Source of the DNA: Chrysomallon squamiferum
Taxonomy: Eukaryota > Mollusca > Gastropoda > Neomphalida > Peltospiridae
DNA: 27,500 nt
NCBI GenBank assembly: GCA_012295275.1
Contig: CM022672.1
Location: 3,298,943-3,326,442 of the forward strand
Reading direction: 5' to 3'
Both the position numbers and the translations under genes were made by a program. A model generated the notes under the pieces. The model was not told the origin of the DNA and made no database searches. It saw nothing but the letters and a program-made list of their open reading frames with translations. Within the stretch, counting starts at the first letter, position 1; every line of letters starts with the position of its first letter. Positions 19,155 through 27,500 of the stretch are shown here, one piece after another.

Positions 19155-19952
19155 TGCTAATAACTGCAAATTATATAAAAACTATTTGAAAGAAATTTTA
19201 ATTCTTCATTATTCTCAAATAACATGATGCAATTAAACCAGTTTATTAGTGGGATTTAAAAACAGATCAGTTTGTAATATAGTTAGCTGTACCAGCAACT
19301 AGTTCAAACACTTGAAATGCATTTATATCTACTAGTAAAAAAAAGCAACTTTATTTCAGACTATTAAAAGGCCAATTATGTCATAATGTGAATATAAACA
19401 TAAACTACTATTGTTGTTGTTTTTTGAATGAGTGTATTTAGTTTTTTGACAATTGAGAGAAGAGTTTAAAATTATTTTTAAGCATGGCATCAAAGATACT
19501 GGATTATTTGATTTTATGTATGTTGAACAAAATATAACACATCAGTATGCAACAATTCAGCTAGTTTCACTTTCAAAGATGGCAAAATTGGGCTCACTGG
19601 GAAACGAATGTTCTGACATATTACCAAGAATCATAAACTTATGATTTAACAAGCCAATCAGAACATAGACAGTTTTATTTGACTAAAACAATAAAACAGT
19701 AAAATATTCATTAAAACATGGCATACAATAGATCTAACTGAAAGATTACCTAGTAGTAGTAGTACAGGACAAGTCTTGAATCCAATTTATATTTTTATAT
19801 TATTTTCCTTCGAGTCATTGTCAACTAGAAAAAAAATGCAACTTTTCAGAATTATATGTTTGACTTCAGTTTAACTTCAAACTGTATTTATATGCTGATC
19901 GATCCTTGTCCTTTACTGGCTTTAGCCAGTTTAGGAAATAACTTTCGAAATC

Positions 19953-19983
<31 letters not shown>

Positions 19984-21495
19984 GAATAGGAAGAAATAAT
20001 AAAATAAATAAATAAAAATAATAATAATAATAATAATAAATGATATAATATTATATCTCGAGGTACATATTTTAGGACATAATGACTTTTCTGTAACTGA
20101 TTAAATTTTATAAATACTATGGCTAACAGAAATAACTGACGTAAGAAGTTGATCAATCCATCAAAACAAATCGTATAATAGCAGCATGTTAAACTGGTCC
20201 CATTCTGTTGGAAAGCGTAACATGCCGATGCCAGACAATATTGTGAGTAAGCCTAAGGAACGGACCGGGTGTGCATTTCACGATATGGGTTAGGGGGTGT
20301 CGGAAGAAATTAGATTAATGTCAAGTAAAGACAAGTACGGAAAATAATGTCAAGGCGATAATATTATTTGGAGATTACAATGTGAACGAAGGAGCGAAAT
20401 GAGATAAGAGCATTAAATAAAGAATAATGAATGTATGAAAATATTAAATTTTAAACTCATCAAAGGAATGTAAGAAGAGTCCGTTTTCAAATTTCTCGAA
20501 CGAAACAGAGACGTTGTTTTCTTCACATATGTGTGTGGTAGACATTTTTGGACATTAAAAAAAAAGCTACTGTAAATATAATCATATTCAATTTTTTTTC
20601 GAAATAAGTGTGTTTATAGTGGGCCATATATTCAAATAACACCGGTGCTATGAACCAAAAGTATTAAATACCGGCACAATCCAAGAGTTGAAATTTATTA
20701 TCATAGTATAAATATTTTCGAAAACATGGCACATAACCCATACAGATTTACACATATTTTTTATATTTTTATTTCGATGTTAATTATCTTTTATTCCACT
20801 TATGAATGAAATTTAATGATTCAAAGCTTTCAATTCAAATAAACGTTATTTCGGTCTGAATTTAGAACGCACTTTTTGTGGGAATAGGGATTTGTTATTT
20901 AATATAATTTAATTTTATATTATTATTATTATTATTATTTTTATTATTTTAATTAATGTATTAGAAGAAACAAGTTTCTGAATGTTTAATTTTTTGTTTT
21001 AGCAAATACTGGTTGTTTTGTTACTGAAAAAGAAATAATAAATAAATAATAATTATAAAAATTCTTCTCAAACCAGTTTAATGTTTTCTATTCTCAATGA
21101 CCCAAAATAGTAATTACACAATATATAATTTCTGTCATTTTATTTATTACTGTTAATTAATGATACTGCATCAAGCAATAATATTATTTAATGATATTTG
21201 TGTCTTGTTTATTAATATAAAAGTATTTATTAAATTATTTTCTTTCTAATGACAGGAAAATATCCTTTGGTGTGAGGCTACGATCCCACCCCCTAATTAG
21301 CATAAACAGTAATGGCTTCTGTTGAAAGAATGGAGTGTGATGAAAAATCTTCAGCTTGTGATTGTGGAATATGTCAGTGCCATAACTAAACTTAATTGTT
21401 GTAGATGATGTAGATACATTCATTTCTAATTAATCTGTCTAATAATCAGAGTCAAAATTAAAACCATGAACTCACTTTTCATAGAATTATTTCAG
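19155..21495. promoter_or_regulatory. divergent intergenic/5' region between RAP80 and the TBC1D14-like gene
   Basis: The two genes point away from each other with 2.4 kb between start codons, so this interval must hold both promoters and their 5' UTR exons. A well-formed CCAAT box (AGCCAATCAG, 19652-19661) and a YY1-like AAGATGGC (19577-19584) are visible. The part from about 20160 to 20540 is less AT-rich. Poly(A) at 19959-19983, an AAT run at 20017-20040 and an ATT run near 20920-20950 are simple repeats. No coding exon is supported; the open frame at 19453-19644 is not convincing. Confidence 0.35.
20160..20242 (+). other. possible 5' non-coding exon of the TBC1D14-like gene
   Basis: The segment is less AT-rich than its surroundings and ends in a strong plus-strand donor, ATATT|GTGAGTAAG at 20243. 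It would pair with the acceptor at 21495. The 5' limit is arbitrary because I see no clear promoter element. Confidence 0.25.
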
Positions 21496-21542
21496 ATCGT
21501 TTTATACCTCCGATGTCATGCACGTCATTTTTGTCTTGAGGA
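21496..21542 (+). promoter_or_regulatory. 5' leader of the TBC1D14-like exon with two upstream ORFs
   Basis: A TTATTTCAG acceptor ends at 21495, so the leader may begin here as part of a second exon. An upstream ATG at 21513 gives an 8-codon ORF that stops at 21537-21539, four bases before the main ATG. Another ATG at 21518 opens a 29-codon frame that overlaps the main start. These could reduce translation of the main frame. Confidence 0.35.
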
Positions 21543-22705
21543 ATGTCAACAATGGGAAAGTCGACCGTGTGTTTGTCGGGAAGAATGACATTAGGAGTTA
21601 TGTGTGAAGATCTGGATGATACGGCGCTTTCTGAAATGCGTGGAACAAAGTCTGGAAGTGAAAGCGACATAAGAACAATCAATTTGTTTGAACATTTTGA
21701 AGATGTTGACACTTTGAAGTCTCGGGTTCAGAATGCGATGACCGGTGATGTAACAAAAGAGGAATCTGCTGATCCTCTCAAAACCTACGAAGATGATTCG
21801 GATAAAAAACTGGCGAAAACTACTTCAAACTGTAATGGTAATGAAGTCAGCCACGATAAAAGTACTTGTGACGGTCCTAACCCTAGTAACTGTCATGAAG
21901 GTTCACAGTCATCAGAAAAAGTGTTTGTTGATAGAGGTGAGACTTCAGAGACTCAGCCAATAGCAGAGAACAAAAATACAAACAGATCAAAACTGCAAAG
22001 TGGCATAAAGTCTGGGTTGTTGATGTCACCAATATCATTAACACAGGATATGCCTGTTTCAGTTGCTGATAGCAACAGGTTTTCTCGGGTTCTAGAAAAT
22101 ATGCCTCTGCCCTTAGTATATATTCCTACAACTAAACAATTAGTTTCTGGTCAAAATCTTAAAGATAATTTTAATCAGAATTCTATTGTCCCTGCTTGTG
22201 AAATAACATTACCTGAAGCAAACTATCCTTCAGATTATGATAAAAGTTTGGTTTGCAATGGATCTGATACCCATGATCTGTCAGAAAATATCTCAAATAT
22301 TAGCTTGCACTCGACATTTGATGACGATAAATGTGAACTGACTGAAATTACGAATAAATGTAAATCACTTGAAGTAGAAACTCGCTCAGGCAAAGACCCG
22401 GACCAGTTAACTTTGCATAGTGTTGACTGTCTTATACCACAACTAGGGGAACGTCATTACACTGATGTTTCCAGTCTGTCTAGTGTCAGTACTAATACAG
22501 ACTTTTCTGTATCTGCAGCATCTCTGGGTGAAGAATATAGTGAGTCGAAAAGCATGTCTTTTGAAGTGGAAGAAGCTGGTTTTAGTGATATTAATTTATA
22601 TTCGAGAAATTCCTACGAGCGAACTCACAACATGAATCAAGAAAATAAGTCTGATGAGAGAGGAGCCAAGCCAAAGAAGGGTGGACTTCCTAATTTCTTT
22701 TCTAG
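21543..22705 (+). CDS. TBC1D14: TBC1D12/TBC1D14-like protein, first coding exon (387 codons + 2 nt)
   Basis: TBC1D14-family proteins are TBC-domain proteins of recycling endosomes and autophagy. Vertebrate TBC1D14 binds Rab11 and ULK1 and controls membrane supply to autophagosomes. This exon is the disordered N-terminal region: acidic, Ser/Thr-rich, with no folded domain. Recognition rests on its end. TDVSSLSSVSTNTDFSVSA (307-325) resembles DVSVCSVSSLGTELSTTLSV in human TBC1D14. After a short spacer, GGLPNFFSR at the donor resembles GPFSNFFARNLLARK, from memory. The donor TTTTCTAG|GTATGA leaves phase 2. Reading through adds only a few residues before a stop, so splicing is expected. The catalytic TBC domain must lie beyond the window. 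There is an in-frame TGA just before the ATG. Met4 (21552, ACAATGG) has a better context than Met1 and could be the true start. Confidence 0.6.
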
Positions 22706-23068
22706 GTATGATTATATTTTTAAATGATTTTTTTTTTTGAATTTTTGCTATTATGTGTATTTATAGGTTTGCAAGGTTGATTCTCACTGGTGCAGTGTTT
22801 TTTCACAGATTCCATAGTATGTATTTTTCTGTCTACAAAAGAATGCCACACTGTTAATATACTGTCAGTATATTTTTTTCTGTATCATAATTATTAATAA
22901 ACCATTTTTATATCTTATGAAGTAACTTAACATTAAAATATACTGATATAATTTTAAATACTATTTATTCATTAATTTATTTGTTTAAATATATGAAAAA
23001 CAAAATGTTGTTAACATATTTCAATTATTTTTATTTTTATCTAAGTCTGTAATCAGTTTACATGAATA

Positions 23069-23364
23069 TATATACACACACACACTCATTTCTAATTAAA
23101 CTAATATTCAGTTCAGAATTTAAACCATGAATTCACTTTACACAGAATTATATATATATACACACACAAACACACACACACACTCATTTCTAATTAAACT
23201 AATATTCAGTTCAGAATTTAAACCATGAATTCACTTTACACAGAATTATATATATATACACACACAAACACACACACACACTCATTTCTAATTAAACTAA
23301 TATTCAGTTCAGAATTTAAACCATGAATTCACTTTCCACAGAATTATATATATATATATATATA
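23069..23364. repeat. 98-bp tandem repeat, three copies
   Basis: The core begins CATTTCTAATTAAACTAAT at 23087, 23185 and 23283, so the period is exactly 98 bp. Each unit is a ~68-bp unique core plus an AT/CA microsatellite. Copies are nearly identical, with one difference seen in copy 3 (CTTTCCACAG for CTTTACACAG). The core resembles 21421-21490, just upstream of the TBC1D14-like coding exon. Confidence 0.85.
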
Positions 23365-23994
23365 TTGTGGTACCAGCTGGCAGATTCCATGATTGCATTT
23401 CATACTTGCCTTGATAGCTCAAAATATGGATGAACTCCATAGCCAAAAACCCCACATATCTGCTCTTGTTGGTTTGCCTCTGTACCCTTCCTACAAAGTC
23501 CAGTAATTCACTGGCTATGTCAGATAAAAAAAAGATTAAAGAACAGACAGATAGCACAGTGTCCCAAAATGTCCACAGCTATCAAGTAATTCAAAGGTTT
23601 TGATTAGCTTTTGGTCATAAAATACATAGAGATCGTACATTAACATTGTAAATGACTTCAGTGAAAACTTGATAAAAATTAAGTTGACCCTCCAGCATTC
23701 CTTGGTGAGGCACCATAATATATATATATATAAATTAATGAATAAGAAGTTATTTAAATAGTATAAAAATTATATATATAGATCCTTTTTGAAGCTAATA
23801 TTTATTTATTTATTTATTATGAATACTGACATGAAGTATATGACTATGAGTCAGTCAGTCAGTAATTTTCTTATCTGTATCTGTACTGAAGCATAAAACT
23901 CAAAGCACGACAAAACAGATAATTACACAGTGAGTGACAGTATCCCATGTGTTATAGTCTATGTTATAACAGAGAAAAGTAAATCAACATACTG

Positions 23995-23997
<3 letters not shown>

Positions 23998-24040
<43 letters not shown>
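23998..24040. repeat. TA dinucleotide repeat, about 21 units
   Basis: Uninterrupted TA units in the TBC1D14-like intron. Confidence 0.95.
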
Positions 24041-24041
<1 letters not shown>

Positions 24042-25235
24042 CAAAATGTTAGAACACAATGAAAATAATATTGATCTGCATATATTGCATTAATATTACA
24101 CACACATCAATTTTATGCACACATATTACACAAACACGTGTATATATATATATATAAAGAAAACAAACAGAAATTATTATACTAATATTTACCTTTTATT
24201 AACAGGAAACATTTTCATGTTGTTAACAAAGTTATGCAACAAAGGAATTTATTATCAGCCTTTCACTTAACTAATAAATAAAACATTTGTGTACAGATAA
24301 ACAGCATGATAAAAATAGTGTTAGGTAATTCAGATGCCTTGTTGACAGATCATTTCTTACAGACAGTATGTGTGTGTTTTGTATGTAAATACACATAATG
24401 CATGTACATGTAATTTTACAAATATTTGTTTTGACTTTTAAATTGATCTGTTAAGTGGGGTAACAGAGAATAAAATTATATTTTACTTGATGTGAGGGTA
24501 TGTGTGTATGTGTGTGTGTGTGTTTGTTTGTGGGTGTGTGTGTGTTGTCTTACTTAACTGAGGTACTAATATACAGAATATGTCAGTAGTAATAAATAAT
24601 GCATTGGAAATATAACCATATAAGTGTTTTATGATTTAAGTGTGCAAATTATTTTAATATTCAAATATGATTCCTTCTTCCTTTGTAATGAGAAATGACC
24701 GAAATAAAATTCCAATTTTTTTTTTTTTTTTCTTTTCATTTTTCCATTAGTTAATGATGCCAGTTATGCAGGAGAATTATACTGATTGATTATTTGCTTA
24801 TGTTATTGAAATACAAAAAAAAAAAAAAAAAAAAAATTATTTATGTTCTTGCTTGCCTGTTATATTTCTGGTTGCAAATGGTAGAATGTTACAATAATAT
24901 CTTCCATTAACAAATTTCATCATTACAGCAAAATACGTGATGTTGGAAAATAATTTGTTACAAAACCCATTTTTTAGTTTATAGACAATTAATTAAAATT
25001 AAATAATATAGGATGACGTAGGTTGTAATCTTTTAGTCAACCAAGACAGAATTCTTTGTAATCCAAACACTCATTACTCTCCCATGGATATGTAAACTAC
25101 TACTAACAGTTATTGTTGTTGTTTTGATAAACAGAGTAATCATTTTCAAAGAGTATTGTTTATTGGTAATATAGAGTAGTTATACCTTTTTGAATATAAT
25201 TTGATACTTAATCCTCATCAGCAAATATTTTTCAC

Positions 25236-25237
<2 letters not shown>

Positions 25238-25283
<46 letters not shown>
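25238..25283. repeat. GT dinucleotide repeat, about 23 units
   Basis: Uninterrupted GT units. A second TG run of about 15 units lies at 25993-26022. Confidence 0.95.
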
Positions 25284-25287
<4 letters not shown>

Positions 25288-25989
25288 ATTTATTATCATT
25301 TTTTAAATATTTATATGATGAAAATTATAAAGATTAAAATAGAAGGCAGCATGTTTTCTTTGCCACATGTAAATGTCAAATGTTTTGAGTTGTTGGATAG
25401 AGCTATTCAGAAAACAGTTTTATTTTTACTGATAAGAATATGTTTAACTTAAATCACTGCGAAATGCATATATTCATTTCTGTGGATATAGATTGAAAAG
25501 CAGCTAATGTGATCAGAATTGCTCTTAATTAACTGAAAGAAAACTGATCATCAGTGGTTTCAAATCCTTTTGATATACATTAAACCAAGAATGTCATTTA
25601 TAGAGGAATGGGACAGACTTTTTTGAACTGAAATGTAATGAAAATGGTTTCTTGTACTCTGTTATTATGGCCCTTTTTGACAAACAAAAGTATTACCAGT
25701 TAATAGCAATCCTTTGAACTTTGATACTAACAGATTGTTTAATAGTGTTGGATTGTAAAAAGCATTGTACAGTTCAGTGGTAATCCTGATATAACTCAGA
25801 GGCCTAAGATTGCTAAAGTGCTAACTACATCTGCTAAAGAACTAAACATCAATCATTTGGATATGAAGTTCCCACCTGAGAGAAACCTTTTCTTTTTCAT
25901 TTTAAAATTTTTATTTTTAATATTATTATTTAATTTTTATATTAAAGAGACTGATGCTTTCATCTGAACACTAATTTAAAATTGTGTGT

Positions 25990-26024
<35 letters not shown>

Positions 26025-26446
26025 CATTATACATTTATGCACAAGAAACCATCACATTAACAATTTATCCTTTAATGCTAGTACATTGGATATCCTTATA
26101 TCCTTGATAATTGTGTGTATCTATACATAGATACATATATCAGAAAAAAAGAAAATAGCTATTTGAAACATCCATTAACCAACTCATTAGTTGCATTGTA
26201 TTTCACATGGTGGCTGTTTCACTTTGCTCTTGAATCACCACACTTACATTTATCACATCTTTCCACTGATAATTATTCAATTGTTTGATCTTCCTATTCC
26301 AATGAACAAATGTTTTTGGTCTATACAGCTGGCAATTTTTCATCAGGGCTACCAGTATTTAAGACTTGCCAGTCTTTGTGATGACTTTTTGAGTGAATTT
26401 CCAACACTGTGTTTATTACTGATGTTCAGAATATTATTTTATAGTA

Positions 26447-26449
26447 ATA

Positions 26450-26481
<32 letters not shown>

Positions 26482-26488
26482 AATAATG

Positions 26489-26525
<37 letters not shown>
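26447..26525. repeat. GAT then AAT microsatellite
   Basis: About ten GAT units merge into about fifteen AAT units. The open frame through it (26191-26532) ends in poly-Asp/poly-Asn and is not a gene. Confidence 0.95.
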
Positions 26526-26527
<2 letters not shown>

Positions 26528-27500
26528 CATGAAGAAGAAACAAAGAACATTAGTTGAAAAAAATTTTTGTGTTAATCAAATTGTCTCTGTTGTGACAGCA
26601 GATATATCCTGTATTATACATCACTTTCATATAAAAGTCTGGTTAACATCAAATAACCATTAATAATGAAATGTGTTGTAATGTTATTAAATAAATATTC
26701 ATGTTCCAGATATTACAAAGAAAATTCAGTTTTTTTTAAAATTATAATTTAAAAAAAACCCCAGATGTTGAGAAAATCAAAATGTGCAATAGCAACTTCT
26801 GTCATAATTTACCAGTTTTTTTTTTTTTTGTAATGATAAGGAAAAGAAATATGTTGCTGCTTCCCCATGGGCTACATGATTAATGGCAAATAATTTCTTT
26901 TATGTGTATATGCAGTTGTCTCCCCAGCATTTGTGAAAGGGATCTTGGGAATTGGTGTAACTGGTGCAAGGTTAAACTAAATGATGATACAGAAAATGTT
27001 CAGGGTATAAATACTTTGAACAATGTTTGTCAAAAATACTCCTATAAATAATTGCATCAAAGACATTAACTATTAACAAGTTTATTTTACTTTGTGCAAT
27101 TAAATAAATTCAGAGTGTTTGTTTAATTTATTATACAAAATGAAGTTCACTAAATAAACGGGTGGCAGATATTGCTGTCGTTTGGCAACAAATGGCAGGC
27201 AAATTCATCATAAGCCATAAAGGATGGTGGGCCTGCCACCTCTTACAGTATGTAGCAAGATCTCTGGTATGTATACAGACTTTACTTACTTAACAACCTA
27301 CCTGTTTAACAGAACTGAGCAGAAATGTGACCAGCTTTTGATCAGTCAGTATTGTACTGTATGGAATGGCTGGAACTTGTCAGTCTGAAGTTGGTCAGTG
27401 TTCATTATTCTGGTTTTCACAACCTCCAAGACTATGTAGTTTGTCTATGAATTTGTACTTCATTGTGTGCCCCATTGCACAAGATTGTATAATTAAAACC

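Larger units (their letters stand above)
22706..27500 (+). other. first long intron of the TBC1D14-like gene (continues past window)
   Basis: The next exon should start by completing an Arg codon and continue with NLF or NLL. I found no such exon. The interval holds a 98-bp tandem repeat (23069-23364), AT, GT, TG, GAT and AAT microsatellites, and poly(T) and poly(A) tracts. The stretch 23365-23720 is ordinary-complexity DNA that might be an old transposon fragment, but I cannot name it. Confidence 0.45.

Noticed and set aside
19453-19644. 63-codon plus-strand frame in the divergent region
   Set aside because: No recognisable motif and no supporting splice context; consistent with a random open stretch.
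23309-23557. 82-codon minus-strand frame that might be a transposon fragment
   Set aside because: No reverse-transcriptase, transposase or other motif; partly made of the AT repeat. I cannot support a mobile-element call.
26191-26532. 113-codon plus-strand frame
   Set aside because: Ends in poly-Asp and poly-Asn from GAT/AAT repeats; no recognisable domain and no promoter or splice context.
26926-26991. Possible next exon of the TBC1D14-like gene, phase-compatible, beginning CLPSICERDLGNWC
   Set aside because: TBC1D12/14 proteins continue NFFxR with NLF/NLL, which this segment does not; its donor side is ambiguous. The phase match can be chance.
27161-27240. 8-bp inverted repeat GGTGGCAG / CTGCCACC, possible MITE
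   Set aside because: Too short, with no clear target-site duplication; expected by chance in a window of this size.

Overview
The window is eukaryotic, almost certainly animal, nuclear DNA. It is strongly AT-rich, coding sequence is split into short exons with GT..AG boundaries, and the non-coding parts are full of ATT, AT, CA and poly(A) tracts. The three genes I can read (a RAP80/UIMC1 homologue, a TBC1D12/14-like gene and a CARD gene resembling the MAVS CARD) fit an invertebrate. The base composition and repeat style suggest a mollusc, perhaps a cephalopod, but that is inference. There are no bacterial operons, CRISPR arrays, tRNAs or rRNAs that I can see.

Layout. Positions 1-2748 are mostly AT-rich non-coding DNA with a few doubtful open stretches. 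Positions 2749-4226 (minus strand) hold a small three-exon gene whose first two exons encode one complete CARD. Positions 4244-6598 are intergenic sequence plus the probable 3' UTR of the next gene. Positions 6599-19154 (minus strand) hold a 17-coding-exon gene whose spliced product is 1,099 residues long. It is recognisable as RAP80/UIMC1 from four separate blocks: a UIM-like segment at the N terminus, the ABRAXAS-interacting-region core, the tandem CCHC zinc fingers, and the conserved C-terminal tail. Every exon junction is phase-consistent. Positions 19155-21495 separate this gene from a divergent plus-strand gene. Positions 21543-22705 are its first coding exon, 387 codons of acidic, Ser-rich sequence ending in a NFFSR motif as in TBC1D12/TBC1D14. 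The TBC (RabGAP) domain itself would lie beyond the right edge. Positions 22706-27500 are intron with microsatellites and a 98-bp tandem repeat.

Function. RAP80 targets the BRCA1-A complex to K63-ubiquitin and SUMO chains at DNA breaks. TBC1D14-type proteins act on Rab11 recycling endosomes and in autophagy. The CARD protein would act in death-fold or innate immune assembly. The sequence gives no sign that the three are functionally linked. RAP80 and the TBC1D14-like gene may share a divergent promoter region.

Points that stand out: the CARD gene, which has no open frame long enough for simple ORF calling; the degenerate UIM and the displaced SUMO-interacting motif in the RAP80 homologue; a 16-nt microexon; a tandem array that has copied the splice acceptor of the second zinc-finger exon; and an intronic 98-bp repeat that resembles the segment just upstream of the TBC1D14-like coding exon.
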